The notes under the pieces are model-generated. The model ran no database searches and was not told the DNA's origin. It was given only the letters and a program-made list of their open reading frames with translations. The position numbers and the translations under genes are program-made. Of a DNA stretch of 64,000 nucleotides, positions 36,351-48,586 are shown piece by piece. The stretch is from positions 186,001 to 250,000 of the forward strand of contig NZ_LNSA01000002.1 in NCBI RefSeq assembly GCF_001468465.1, given 5' to 3'. The number at the start of each line of letters is the position of its first letter. The stretch's first letter is position 1. The stretch comes from Sphingopyxis sp. H115 (GTDB lineage Bacteria > Pseudomonadota > Alphaproteobacteria > Sphingomonadales > Sphingomonadaceae).

Positions 36351-37385
36351 TCAGCGCCCTTCGCGCTTCAGCAATTCTTCCTTGATCGGCAGCCCATAGG
36401 CATAGCCGCCGAGCGCCCCGTCGCTGCGCACGACGCGATGGCACGGAATCAGCACCGCGACATTGTTCGCGCCATTGGCGCTCCCCGCCGCGCGAACCGC
36501 CTTGGGCTTGCCTACGGCTGCGGCGATGTCGGCATAGCTGCGCGTCTCGCCTGCGGGTATCTTGCGCAGCTCGCGCCACACCGCTTCCTGAAAGGCGGTA
36601 CCCTTCACGTCGATTGGAATATGGTCGAAGCCGCTCGTCGGCGCTTCCACCGCCTCCACGACCTGTTTCAGCAACGCCGCGAATTCCGCGCCCCCTTCGA
36701 CCAGCGTCGCCGCCGGGAAGCGTTTTTCCAGCGCCGCGCGGCCTTCGTCGAACGACAGGCGGCACACACCCTTTTCGGTCGCCGCGACGAGCATCTCGCC
36801 AAGGCTGGTCGGTACCACCGCCCAGTGGATCGTCGCGCCCTTGCCGCCACCCACCCACGCCGACGCCGTCATGCCCATGCGTCCCTCCATATTTTCGTAG
36901 AAGCGCGACGGCCCCGAAAAGCCCGCGTCGTAAATCGCGTCGGTCACGCGATTGCCGTCGCTCAGCGCAGCCCGTGCGCGCTCTTCGCGCAGCGCGCGGG
37001 CATAGGCCGCGGGCGACAGGCCGGTGTGGCGGGTGAATACGCGCTGGAAATGCGTCGGCGAATAGCCGGTGCGGCGGGCAAGGTCGGCGAGCGCAAGCGG
37101 CTCTTCGCTGCCCTTGATCGCCGCGATCGCCTTGATCACCGCGCGGTCGTCGCGCGCGACATCATCGGGTAGGCAGCGCTTGCACGGGCGCAGCCCGGTT
37201 TCGCGCGCCGCCGCGCCATCCTGGAAAAAGCGCACATTTTCCCGCAGCGGATGCCGCGCGGCGCAGCTCGGCCGGCAATAGATGCCGGTGGTCAGCACGC
37301 CGGTTACGAAGCGCCCGTCGAGCGCGCGGTCGCGGCGCAGCACCGCAGCCCAGCGATCGTCGTCGGTCATCTGCTCGCGGCTCAT
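36351..37385 (-). CDS. ada: bifunctional Ada: AraC-type regulator and O6-alkylguanine-DNA methyltransferase
   Basis: A 344-residue Ada. The zinc/phosphotriester-acceptor Cys are at 37, 41, 68 and 71 (YCRPSC, PCKRC; E. coli 38, 42, 69, 72). An AraC-type DNA-binding segment GYSPTHFQRVFTRHTGLSPAAY follows, then the C-terminal O6-methylguanine methyltransferase with the PCHRV active site, Cys315. It reverses alkylation damage and activates the adaptive response. Start ATG 37385 overlaps the stop of the DUF1203 gene (ATGA); an ATG 33 bases upstream is in that gene. Confidence 0.96.
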   Translation of the reverse strand: MSREQMTDDDRWAAVLRRDRALDGRFVTGVLTTGIYCRPSCAARHPLRENVRFFQDGAAARETGLRPCKRCLPDDVARDDRAVIKAIAAIKGSEEPLALADLARRTGYSPTHFQRVFTRHTGLSPAAYARALREERARAALSDGNRVTDAIYDAGFSGPSRFYENMEGRMGMTASAWVGGGKGATIHWAVVPTSLGEMLVAATEKGVCRLSFDEGRAALEKRFPAATLVEGGAEFAALLKQVVEAVEAPTSGFDHIPIDVKGTAFQEAVWRELRKIPAGETRSYADIAAAVGKPKAVRAAGSANGANNVAVLIPCHRVVRSDGALGGYAYGLPIKEELLKREGR

Positions 37386-37852
37386 GCGGCATCCCTTTCG
37401 ATGCGCGCGGCAAAGCAACCGTGCGCGGCATTGTGCGCATCGATATAGGCGATGCCCTCATCGTCGAACAGGTCGCGGATCGCGCCGTCGGCCTCGCCCG
37501 GCCCCGCCAGCCTTGCGGTCCGCAGCATGCCGTCTGCGTCGAAAGCGCGCAGCGCCATCGGGCGGCCCTCGAACACCGGGGGCAGTGCGTCGCGATAGGT
37601 CGCAGCTTCCACGCCCGGCCGGACGTAAATCGCATAAGCGCTGCGATACGGCGTTTCGACATCGTGGCTGGTGTGATGGAGCAGAATCAGCTCCTCGCCG
37701 ACCTTTGCATCCTCGAGGCTGATACGGCACGGGAAGCCGTGGTCAGCGGTCGCAGTGACGCGCCGCGCGTTGATCGCGGCGAGACCCGCGTCGTCAAGCG
37801 CAAACAGCGGGTCGAAGGCATCGGGGCAAAGCCCCTCGATCAGATAGGTCAT
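37382..37852 (-). CDS. DUF1203-family protein
   Basis: A 156-residue soluble protein of the DUF1203 family: RVTATADHGFPCRISLEDAKVGEELILLHH is the recognisable core, and AYAIYVRPG and ARIERDA occur near the ends. No signal peptide. It is the first gene of a unit with ada (4-base overlap), so it may be expressed after alkylation damage. Biochemical function unknown. Confidence 0.88.
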   Translation of the reverse strand: MTYLIEGLCPDAFDPLFALDDAGLAAINARRVTATADHGFPCRISLEDAKVGEELILLHHTSHDVETPYRSAYAIYVRPGVEAATYRDALPPVFEGRPMALRAFDADGMLRTARLAGPGEADGAIRDLFDDEGIAYIDAHNAAHGCFAARIERDAA

Positions 37853-37954
37853 TGGAAACATCCTTTCTCGTCGGTGGAAGGACGAATGCCACAGCGCGAT
37901 TCGCACCGCGTCCCGATGCTTGCGTTCAAAGTTCGGGCGACTAGTGTGCGCGCC

Positions 37955-39493
37955 ATGACCCGCCTGCTCACCCTGCTCCTCGCCCTCTTCGCCCTCTCGC
38001 TTCCGGCGCGCGCCGCCGACGATATCAGCGCCGCGTCGCGCAGCGTCGTGCGCGTCGTCACCGTCGCGATGGTCGACGGCGAGGTCGTCGGTTTCGGTCA
38101 TGGCAGCGGCATCGCAATCTCGCCGACGCGGATCGTCACCAACGCGCATGTCGTCGAATCGGCCGCCAAATATCCGGGCAATGTCGCACTGGGCGTCGTC
38201 CCGTCCGAAGGGCAGAAAAGCTACGCCGGCAAGCTGGTCGCGATCGACACCGCGCGCGACCTCGCGCTCGTCGAGATCACCGAAGGGCGCCTGCCCCCCG
38301 CCGCCATCTACACCGGCCCGCTCGATTCGGGCGCCGATGTCGTGGCATTGGGCTATCCGGGCAATGTCGACCTTGCGACCGCGCGCAGCGCCAATGATTA
38401 TATCACCCCGCGCAGCCCGACGCGTAGCGAGGGCAACATGTCGAACATGCAGGCGGTCGACGGCGTTGCAATGCTGATCCACACGGCAAAGATATCGCGC
38501 GGCAATTCGGGCGGCCCGCTGGTCGACCAGTGCGGGCGCATCGCCGGGATCAATACCGCGATCACGCGCGCCGACGACGGTGATTCGCCCTTTGCCTTTG
38601 CGATTGCGGGGCGCGAACTGACGCGCTTCCTGACCGACGCGCGGCAGGAATATGCCAGCGTCGGCACCCCGTGCCTGTCGATGGCCGAAGCCGACGCGCG
38701 CGAACGCGCGGCGATTGAGGCCGAGGCGCGCGCGCGCGAACAGGCCGACGCCGCGAAGGAAGCCGCCGCCCGGCTCGACCGCGAATTGAAGCAGGCGCGC
38801 GCCGAAGAGGATGCGCTCGCCTCGCGCGAAAACCGTATCGCGCTCGCGGGCGTGTTCTTCGTGATCGGCGCGCTCGCCGCAGGCGCCGCGCTGCTTTTCT
38901 ATAGCCAGAAGAATATCCGGAACGCCAAGATCGCCGGCGGTGCGGGCGCGGTGCTGATGATCGGTGCGGCCGTGCTGTTCGTGACGCGCCCCGACGCCCA
39001 CGCCGAAATCGGCGAAGAAGCCGCCAAGGCGACAAGCGCCGCCGCGCCCACGCTCGCGCAAGGCAATTTCCTCTGCACCATCCGCCCCGACCGCAGCCGC
39101 ATCACCGTGTCGGCGACGACCGACGTGCCGATCACGATCGGCAAGAACGGCTGCGTCAACGGCCGCACCCAATATACAAGGGGCGCCGACGACCGCTGGC
39201 AGCGCATCCTCGTGCCCAATGAGGAGGCAACGGTGACCGTGGCGTCGATCGATTCGGCGGGACGCGACTATCGCGTCGACCGATATCTGCTCGATGCCGA
39301 AACGATGGCAAAGGCACGCGAGACGCGCGCGGCGGTCACGCTCAAGAGCTGCACCGCCGACCCCGACGCGCTCGCGGGGCTCGCCGCGCAGCAGGACGCG
39401 ATCCGCAGCGCGCTGCCCGCCAGCCCCAATGAACGCCTCGTCTATCGCTGCCAGCCGGCATCGGCCGCGGCGGCCGCGGCGGCGGGCGACTGA
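37955..39493 (+). CDS. trypsin-like serine protease with two internal membrane helices
   Basis: A 512-residue exported protein. A signal peptide (1-20) precedes a DegP-like trypsin domain with His65 (TNAHVVE), Asp102 (DTARDLAL) and Ser185 (SRGNSGGPL). A coiled-coil stretch (about 230-285, ARERAAIEAEARAREQADA...) leads to two hydrophobic helices (about 290-312 and 325-342), then a 170-residue Cys-containing domain. Unlike DegP there is no PDZ domain. The protease part is outside the membrane; the C-terminal domain would then also be outside if both helices cross. Confidence 0.85.
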   Translation: MTRLLTLLLALFALSLPARAADDISAASRSVVRVVTVAMVDGEVVGFGHGSGIAISPTRIVTNAHVVESAAKYPGNVALGVVPSEGQKSYAGKLVAIDTARDLALVEITEGRLPPAAIYTGPLDSGADVVALGYPGNVDLATARSANDYITPRSPTRSEGNMSNMQAVDGVAMLIHTAKISRGNSGGPLVDQCGRIAGINTAITRADDGDSPFAFAIAGRELTRFLTDARQEYASVGTPCLSMAEADARERAAIEAEARAREQADAAKEAAARLDRELKQARAEEDALASRENRIALAGVFFVIGALAAGAALLFYSQKNIRNAKIAGGAGAVLMIGAAVLFVTRPDAHAEIGEEAAKATSAAAPTLAQGNFLCTIRPDRSRITVSATTDVPITIGKNGCVNGRTQYTRGADDRWQRILVPNEEATVTVASIDSAGRDYRVDRYLLDAETMAKARETRAAVTLKSCTADPDALAGLAAQQDAIRSALPASPNERLVYRCQPASAAAAAAAGD

Positions 39494-39497
39494 TCCG

Positions 39498-40286
39498 TCA
39501 GCGCAGACCCTCGACCCACTGGGTGAGGATCGCCTGCGCCGCCGTGCCATAGGCCAGCTCATGCCCAGCCCCCGCCACCGGCGCCACCGTCGCATCGGGG
39601 CGCGCGGCGCGTAGCCGCGCAAGATTGGCAGGTGTCACCAGCGTGTCGGCGTCGCCGTGCATCAGAAACACCGGCGCGCGCACGCGCGCGAGCTTAGCCG
39701 CATTGTCGAAGCGGTCGCGCACCAGCGCGCGCGGCACGAAGGGCATCGCCTCGCCCACCACGTCGGGCAGGCTGGAAAAGCCCGACACCAGCACCAGCGC
39801 TGCGACGTCGTGGTGCAGCGCGATTTCGGTTGCGGGACCCGATCCGATCGAATTGCCGACGACAACGACCTCCCCCGGATCGACGCCCGCATCCACCAGC
39901 CAGCGCATCGCCGCCGCGCCGTCGCGATAGAGCCCCTTCTCGCTCGGCGACCCCGGATTGCCGCCATAGCCGCGATATTCGGCAAGCATCAGCCCGTGCC
40001 CCGCCGCCGCCGGCCCGCGCGTCGCCTGAATCGCGCCCGATAGATTGTCGCCATTGCCGTGGAAGAAGAGGATCGTCTTCTTGCTCTTGGTTGCCGGGCG
40101 ATAAAAGGCCGTGAGCCGCAATCCGTCGTCGGTCTCGGTCTGGACAAGCCGGAACCCAGGCGGCGGCGCGGCCGGATGATCGGCAGGCGCGGGAAAGATC
40201 ATCCGCCGCTGCTGCGTATAAAGAAGCGCTACCGCGACCAGCAGCAGCACCGCCACAAAAACCAGCAGATTGACCGCGAGCTTCAT
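39498..40286 (-). CDS. membrane-anchored alpha/beta hydrolase
   Basis: A 262-residue hydrolase with an N-terminal membrane anchor (5-25) and alpha/beta-hydrolase core: FFHGNGDNLSG (oxyanion region), GNSIGSG with Ser146, Asp in LMHGDADTLV and His in GAGHELAYG. This resembles the YqiA/BEM46-like family of bacterial hydrolases. It faces the trypsin-like protease convergently, stops 4 bases apart. Substrate unknown. Confidence 0.87.
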   Translation of the reverse strand: MKLAVNLLVFVAVLLLVAVALLYTQQRRMIFPAPADHPAAPPPGFRLVQTETDDGLRLTAFYRPATKSKKTILFFHGNGDNLSGAIQATRGPAAAGHGLMLAEYRGYGGNPGSPSEKGLYRDGAAAMRWLVDAGVDPGEVVVVGNSIGSGPATEIALHHDVAALVLVSGFSSLPDVVGEAMPFVPRALVRDRFDNAAKLARVRAPVFLMHGDADTLVTPANLARLRAARPDATVAPVAGAGHELAYGTAAQAILTQWVEGLR

Positions 40287-40317
40287 CGCCCCCGACAGGT
40301 CGCAGCCGTCACGAACC

Positions 40318-40995
40318 TCAACCCCCGCACGCCTTGAACAACATCAGCGTGCGCTCGCGCGCCAGATCGGCGCTCGGCTCGTGATAATCCTTGCGACGGT
40401 CGCTGTTGAAGCCATGCCCCGCCTCATAGACAAAGATTTGCGCGGTCGGGTGCTCCTTCGCGATCAGCGCCTCAACCCCCTCCATCGGGATGCCGCCGTC
40501 GAAGCGGCCGAAATGCGCGATGGTGGCGCAGCGCGGAGGGTCGTCCTTGAACATCGTCGGCACCAGGCTGCCGTAATAGGATGACGCCGCCGCCAGATCG
40601 GCGCTGATCTGCGCCATCCGCCACGCGACCGAACCGCCATAGCAATAGCCCGTAATGAACACCGGCCCTTTGGCTTTCAAAGCGTCGATGCACGTCTGCG
40701 CATCCTTCAGGCTCTGATCGAACGGATGCAGCTCGCGCGCCAGCTCTACCGCCCGCTCGAACTGCGGCCCCGAATAGTCGCTTTCGAACCCCGGATGCTC
40801 GCGGTCGAACAGCGCGGGGGCGAGCACCTCATAACCGTCGGCGGTATATTCGTCGCACAGGTCGCGGATATGGTCAGTGACGCCGAAGATTTCCTGGATG
40901 AGGACGAGACCGCCGCGACGTTCGCCCTCAGCCTCGGCATGATAGACGGCGACCTCGGCGCCATCGTCCATCCTCATTCGAATCATCTCGCCCAT
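40318..40995 (-). CDS. dienelactone hydrolase-family protein
   Basis: A 225-residue hydrolase of the dienelactone hydrolase family: Glu35 in IQEIFGV, the nucleophile Cys118 in GYCYGG, Asp in FGRFDGG and His in GHGFNSDRR form the classical set. It hydrolyses dienelactones in chloroaromatic degradation or, in many genomes, unknown lactones. Start ATG 40995; a further 14 in-frame codons upstream are not family-like. No other aromatic-ring genes are adjacent. Confidence 0.92.
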   Translation of the reverse strand: MGEMIRMRMDDGAEVAVYHAEAEGERRGGLVLIQEIFGVTDHIRDLCDEYTADGYEVLAPALFDREHPGFESDYSGPQFERAVELARELHPFDQSLKDAQTCIDALKAKGPVFITGYCYGGSVAWRMAQISADLAAASSYYGSLVPTMFKDDPPRCATIAHFGRFDGGIPMEGVEALIAKEHPTAQIFVYEAGHGFNSDRRKDYHEPSADLARERTLMLFKACGG

Positions 40996-41027
40996 GATGG
41001 CAGCTTCTCCCCTTGATCGGACCCAGG

Positions 41028-41567
41028 ATGGATGCAATCAAAAGCGCCATGCAATGGGTAAAAGGCTTCGGCGCAATCGCTACAATTGCTCTAGCTGCAT
41101 CCTGTTCGCAAAACCCGGCAAAAAAGCATGAGCGGGCTGACACAAGCGCGCTGCAAGTCAAAGCAACCGCAGCCTGCGAATGCGACCTCGCCAAAGGCAA
41201 GGACTGCTGGACTGATTATCGCGCTTCCACAAAGGCTTTCCGTCCCCAAAATGACGACGCCGTCGGCGAAGTCGCCACTTCCTGCGCGCCGGTTTCTTCT
41301 ACGCTCGACTGCATGAAAGATGGCACAGAACGCTTCTGTATCGTCAAAGGCTATTTTGTGAATGGCGTCGAATTGCCGAACCGACACATTTGCCGTCCGG
41401 AAGAGGCCAAGGCGATCGACGACGCGTTTAATGCAGTAATCCGGAAGGCCGGCCGGGGCGGTGACTGGGACCACAAGGAAGCCGCGGACGCCGCAAGGGA
41501 AGCCCTTGCGGCCATCCGCGCGGGCCGGGTCGCCAATGCATCCTCTTCCTCACGGGGCTGCGTCTAA
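41028..41567 (+). CDS. cysteine-rich lipoprotein of unknown function
   Basis: A product of about 179 residues with a lipoprotein signal: MDAIKSAMQWVKGFGAIATIALAASC gives Cys26 in LAASC. The mature part has further cysteines (CECDLAKGKDC, SCAPVSSTLDC, FCIV, HIC), several likely disulfide-bonded, and a charged C-terminus. A TTG at 41013 would add five residues. Base composition is less GC-rich than the flanking genes. It lies just upstream of the ATP synthase operon but is unlikely to be part of it. Confidence 0.7.
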   Translation: MDAIKSAMQWVKGFGAIATIALAASCSQNPAKKHERADTSALQVKATAACECDLAKGKDCWTDYRASTKAFRPQNDDAVGEVATSCAPVSSTLDCMKDGTERFCIVKGYFVNGVELPNRHICRPEEAKAIDDAFNAVIRKAGRGGDWDHKEAADAAREALAAIRAGRVANASSSSRGCV

Positions 41568-41694
41568 CCCCCGCCTTGCATTGCGGCAAAATCGTTGCTA
41601 CGCGCGCCCCGACTTTGCAGCGGGGGGCATTTTCGGATGCCGGGCAAATCCGCGCAGCCATCCCCCTCGGGATCGAAGAAAAGGACTTTCGCGC

Positions 41695-42261
41695 GTGGAG
41701 AATTCCGGCGGCATTCAGGGCAACATCACGGCGGGCCTCGCGGGCCGTTATGCCAGCGCGCTGTTCGATCTGGCGCGCGAATCGAATGCGATCGACGTGG
41801 TTCAGAAAAGCCTGTCCGACCTGCGCGCCGGGCTTGCCGAATCGGCCGATCTGTCGGCGCTGATCGCCAGCCCCGTCGTCGGCCGCAGCGATGCGGCCAA
41901 TGCCATCGAAGCCGTCGCGAAGGCGATGAAGCTCGATTCGCTGACCGCCAAATTCCTTGGCGTCCTTGCCGAGAACCGCCGTCTTGCCGATCTGCCCAAG
42001 ATGATCGACGCCTTTGACGCGATCGTCGCCGACCATCGCGGCGAAGTGACCGCCAAGGTCACCAGCGCGCACCCGCTCACCGCCGAGCAGATGAACGCGC
42101 TGACCGCAAACCTCAAATCCCGTGTCGGGCGCAACGTCACCGTCGCCGCGACCGTCGATCCCGCCATCCTTGGCGGCCTCGTCGTCCAGCTGGGTAGCCA
42201 GCTGATCGACGGCAGCATCCGTACCCGTCTCAACAGTTTCGCCCAGGCGATGAAGGGCTGA
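41695..42261 (+). CDS. atpH: ATP synthase F1 subunit delta
   Basis: A 188-residue delta subunit: the N-terminal helical domain ITAGLAGRYASALFDLARE and the C-terminal GLVVQLGSQLIDGSIRTRLN are the family landmarks. It links F1 to the peripheral stalk. The start is GTG at 41695 behind AAAAGGAC; the open frame to 41461 is antiphase to the upstream lipoprotein gene. First gene of the atpHAGDC cluster; F0 genes are not adjacent, as is common in alphaproteobacteria. Confidence 0.96.
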   Translation: MENSGGIQGNITAGLAGRYASALFDLARESNAIDVVQKSLSDLRAGLAESADLSALIASPVVGRSDAANAIEAVAKAMKLDSLTAKFLGVLAENRRLADLPKMIDAFDAIVADHRGEVTAKVTSAHPLTAEQMNALTANLKSRVGRNVTVAATVDPAILGGLVVQLGSQLIDGSIRTRLNSFAQAMKG

Positions 42262-42296
42262 AAGCCCTACGCCAAAATGCCCCGATGAAAGGCTGA

Positions 42297-43829
<1,533 letters not shown>

Positions 43830-43886
43830 GCCAAGTTACCGTGAGCCCGGCCACCCGCGCCGGGCTGACGAACCAGAGGGGCCGTA

Positions 43887-44762
43887 ATGGCATCGCTTAA
43901 GGAACTCAAAGGGCGCATCGTCTCGGTCAAATCGACCCAGAAGATCACCAAGGCCAAGAAGATGGTCGCCGCCGCCAAGCTGCGCAAAGCGCAGGCCGCG
44001 GCCGAAGCCGCGCGCCCCTATGCCGAGCGGCTCGAAGGCGTCGTCGCGAGCCTCGCGTCAAAGGTCGGCGCGTCGGATTCGGCGCCGAAGCTGCTGGCAG
44101 GCACCGGCAAGAGCGACACGCACCTGCTCGTCGTGCTCAACAGCGACCGCGGCCTTGCGGGCGCGTTCAACTCGAACATCGTCAAGGCGGCGCGCGACAA
44201 GGCGCTCGAACTGCAGGCGCAGGGCAAGAAAGTCCTCTTCTACCTCGTCGGCCGCAAGGGCCGCCCGGTGATTGCGCGCCTCTTCCCCGGTCAGATCATC
44301 GAGCAATATGAAACCACCGGCATCCGCGACATCGGCTTCGAACAGGCGAGCGAAATCTCGGCGAAGCTGATGGAGCTTTACGAAGCCGGTGCGTTCGACG
44401 TCGCGCATCTCTTCTATTCGAAGTTCCGCTCGGCGCTGCTCCAGATCGCGACCGGGCAACAGATGATCCCGGTCCCGCCGCCCGCCGAAGCGCCGGTGTC
44501 GAGCGGCGCCGCGGTCGAATATGAGCCGGGCGAAGAAGAAATCCTCGCCGAACTGCTCCCGCGCAACGTCACCATCCAGATCTTCAAGGGCCTCCTTGAA
44601 AACGCCGCGTCCGAACAGGGCGCGTCGATGACCGCGATGGACAATGCGACACGCAACGCGGGCGACCTGATCAACAAGCTGACCATCGTTTACAACCGCA
44701 CGCGTCAGGCGGCGATCACCACCGAACTCATCGAAATCATTGCCGGCGCCGAAGCGCTGTAA
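43887..44762 (+). CDS. atpG: ATP synthase F1 subunit gamma
   Basis: A 291-residue gamma subunit forming the central rotor shaft. The N-terminal [31 protein letters not shown] and the C-terminal [19 protein letters not shown] coiled-coil ends are classical. Slight internal insertion around [19 protein letters not shown] as in sphingomonads. ATG 43887 after AGAGGGGCCGTA. Confidence 0.98.
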   Translation: MASLKELKGRIVSVKSTQKITKAKKMVAAAKLRKAQAAAEAARPYAERLEGVVASLASKVGASDSAPKLLAGTGKSDTHLLVVLNSDRGLAGAFNSNIVKAARDKALELQAQGKKVLFYLVGRKGRPVIARLFPGQIIEQYETTGIRDIGFEQASEISAKLMELYEAGAFDVAHLFYSKFRSALLQIATGQQMIPVPPPAEAPVSSGAAVEYEPGEEEILAELLPRNVTIQIFKGLLENAASEQGASMTAMDNATRNAGDLINKLTIVYNRTRQAAITTELIEIIAGAEAL

Positions 44763-46322
<1,560 letters not shown>

Positions 46323-46368
46323 CAAACCTACACCCCTCCCCAAGCGGGAGGGGTCAGAGGACAAATCA

Positions 46369-46626
46369 ATGGCCCTGAAGTTCGAACTCGTCACTCCCGC
46401 CCGCCTCGAGCGGACCGCCGACGTCCATATGGTCACCGTGCCAGGGACCGAGGGCGATTTCTCGGTGCTCGAAGGCCATGCGCCGTTCATGGCGACGCTC
46501 CGCAACGGACCGCTGACCATTTACACGACCGCAGGTGCCGAACCCGAAGTGATCGAAGTCGAAGGCGGCTTTGCCGAGGTTAACGAAGCGGGCCTGACCG
46601 TGCTGGCGGAACATATCGCAAACTGA
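46369..46626 (+). CDS. atpC: ATP synthase F1 subunit epsilon (short form)
   Basis: An 85-residue epsilon subunit containing only the N-terminal beta-sandwich ([34 protein letters not shown]). The C-terminal helical hairpin, which inhibits F1 in E. coli, is missing. Several alphaproteobacteria share this short form and regulate ATPase with the zeta inhibitor instead; that gene is not seen here. ATG 46369 follows AGAGGACAAATCA. Last gene of the operon. Confidence 0.93.
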   Translation: MALKFELVTPARLERTADVHMVTVPGTEGDFSVLEGHAPFMATLRNGPLTIYTTAGAEPEVIEVEGGFAEVNEAGLTVLAEHIAN

Positions 46627-46652
46627 TTGCTGCCGCGCGTTCGCGCCGGATC

Positions 46653-46688
46653 AAAAAGCCCGCATCCCCTTTGGATGCGGGCTTTTTT
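46653..46688 (+). terminator. Rho-independent terminator of atpHAGDC
   Basis: A strong stem (AAAAAGCCCGCATCC / GGATGCGGGCTTTTTT) with a CCTTT-type loop and a T-run lies 26 bases past the atpC stop. Confidence 0.92.
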
Positions 46689-46819
46689 GTGCCCGCTTCA
46701 CAATCGCCCCCGCGCATTAGGAGAATGTCAAAGTTTCCGGCTTATTCACCCTTTTAGATGGGAGTTCGTCAGCCACGGCTGTGACACTTCCGACAGGACA
46801 GGAAAGCAGGACAAAGCGA

Positions 46820-48316
46820 ATGAGTGCATTCGGACGCCGACCCGGAACCGCTGGTCGCCCCGCCTTTGGCGTGGCGAAGCCGATGCAGGGTGGCCCCGGC
46901 GTGCCAGGCGGCGCGCAATTCCCTGCCATCGACACCCCGCCGCCCGTCGACATCCCGCAGATGCCGTCGAACCTGTCGCCCGAAGAAGAAGCGATGGAGC
47001 GGCTGAACCAGCGATCGACGGCCGAGGCGATGGAGCCCGAAAAGGCGCAAGGTTTTGAAGCCAGCGTCCACAAGATCAAGGAACAAGTGCTGCCGCGCCT
47101 GCTCGAACGCGTCGATCCCGAGGCCGCAGCGACGCTGAGCAAGGACGAGCTGACCGAGGAATTCCGCCCGATTATCCTCGAAGTGCTCGCCGAGCTGCGC
47201 ATCACGCTCAACCGCCGCGAACAGTTCGCGCTCGAAAAGGTGCTCGTCGACGAATTGCTTGGCTTCGGTCCGCTCGAAGAATTGCTGTCCGATCCCGACA
47301 TCAGCGACATCATGGTCAACGGCCCGTACCAGACCTATATCGAAAAAAAGGGCCAACTGGTCATCGCGCCGATCCAGTTCCGCGACGAACAGCATCTGTT
47401 CCAGATCGCCCAGCGCATCTGCAACATGGTCGGTCGCCGCGTCGACCAGACCACGCCGCTCGCCGACGCCCGCCTCAAGGACGGCAGCCGCGTCAACGTA
47501 ATCGTGCCGCCGCTCTCGCTTCGCGGCACCGCAATCTCGATTCGTAAATTCTCCGCGAAGCCGATCACGCTCGACATGCTCTGCCAGTGGGGCGCGATGA
47601 GCCAGAAGATGTGTACCGCATTGAAGATCGCGGGCGCCAGCCGCTTCAACATCGTCATCTCGGGCGGTACGGGGTCGGGCAAGACGACGATGCTCAACGC
47701 GCTGTCGAAGATGATCGACCCCGGCGAACGGGTTTTGACCATCGAGGACGCCGCCGAACTTCGCCTGCAACAGCCGCACTGGCTGCCGCTCGAAACGCGC
47801 CCCGCGAACCTCGAGGGCAATGGCGCGATCCACATGGGCGACCTCGTCAAGAACGCGCTGCGCATGCGCCCCGACCGCATCATCATGGGCGAGGTTCGCG
47901 GCGCCGAATGTTTCGACCTTCTCGCCGCGATGAACACGGGTCACGACGGATCGATGTGTACGCTGCACAGCAACAGCCCGCGCGAATGCCTCGGCCGCAT
48001 GGAAAACATGGTTCTCATGGGTGACATCAAGATCCCGAAGGAAGCGATCTCGAAGCAGATCGCCGACTCGGTCGATCTGATCGTCCAGATCAAGCGCCTG
48101 CGCGACGGTTCGCGCCGCGTCACCAACGTCACCGAGGTGATCGGCATGGAAGGCGACGTCATCGTCACGCAGGAATTGTTCAAGTTCGAATATCTGGACG
48201 AGGACAAGGACGGCAAGATCGTCGGCGAATATCGTGCGATGGGCCTGCGCCCCTATACGCTCGAAAAGGCGCGCCAATACGGCTTCGACCAGCCCTATCT
48301 CGAAGCCTGCCTGTAA
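46820..48316 (+). CDS. cpaF: CpaF/TadA-type secretion ATPase
   Basis: A 498-residue type II/IV secretion hexameric ATPase. A Pro/Gly-rich N-terminus of about 60 residues is followed by an N-terminal domain with LLGFGPLEELL, Walker A GGTGSGKTTMLNAL, Walker B MRPDRIIMGEVRG and the His box CTLHSNSPRECLGRMENM. In Caulobacter-like bacteria CpaF powers Flp/Tad pilus assembly. No other cpa/tad genes are here, so it is an isolated member or its cluster is elsewhere. Start chosen at ATG 46820 behind AGGACA; an open frame begins at 46781. Confidence 0.93.
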   Translation: MSAFGRRPGTAGRPAFGVAKPMQGGPGVPGGAQFPAIDTPPPVDIPQMPSNLSPEEEAMERLNQRSTAEAMEPEKAQGFEASVHKIKEQVLPRLLERVDPEAAATLSKDELTEEFRPIILEVLAELRITLNRREQFALEKVLVDELLGFGPLEELLSDPDISDIMVNGPYQTYIEKKGQLVIAPIQFRDEQHLFQIAQRICNMVGRRVDQTTPLADARLKDGSRVNVIVPPLSLRGTAISIRKFSAKPITLDMLCQWGAMSQKMCTALKIAGASRFNIVISGGTGSGKTTMLNALSKMIDPGERVLTIEDAAELRLQQPHWLPLETRPANLEGNGAIHMGDLVKNALRMRPDRIIMGEVRGAECFDLLAAMNTGHDGSMCTLHSNSPRECLGRMENMVLMGDIKIPKEAISKQIADSVDLIVQIKRLRDGSRRVTNVTEVIGMEGDVIVTQELFKFEYLDEDKDGKIVGEYRAMGLRPYTLEKARQYGFDQPYLEACL

Positions 48317-48319
48317 GGT

Positions 48320-48508
48320 TTAGCGTCCGGCCAGCCAGAACGCCGTCGCGAATAGCGCCGCTCCCGCTGCCGCCAGCGCGATTCCGCGCCACGGCATGAA
48401 GCCGACGTCGTCGACATCGCGGCGGTTGTTGCGGCGCCAGTTGGCGATCTCGGCAACGCCGAATAGCACTGCGGCCGCAATCGCCACCGACAGCATCGAC
48501 ACTTGCAT
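48320..48508 (-). CDS. small two-helix membrane protein
   Basis: A 62-residue product starting at the ATG at 48508: MQVSMLSVAIAAAVLFGVAE forms one helix, an Arg/Asp loop RRNNRRDVDDVGF follows, and ALAAAGAALFATAFWLAGR forms the second. A longer open frame begins at 48586 but its extra 26 residues look unnatural. Convergent with cpaF (gap 3 bases). Unknown function. Confidence 0.68.
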   Translation of the reverse strand: MQVSMLSVAIAAAVLFGVAEIANWRRNNRRDVDDVGFMPWRGIALAAAGAALFATAFWLAGR

Positions 48509-48586
48509 TGCCGCGCATCCCTTCGCAAACAGAGGCTTCCCCAAGTCTCCGCAAGGAGACGATCCCCTTGGAGAGAGGTGCCCCAT

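Noticed and set aside
46769-48277. 502-codon minus-strand frame opposite cpaF
   Set aside because: Antisense shadow of a clear ATPase with no family features.
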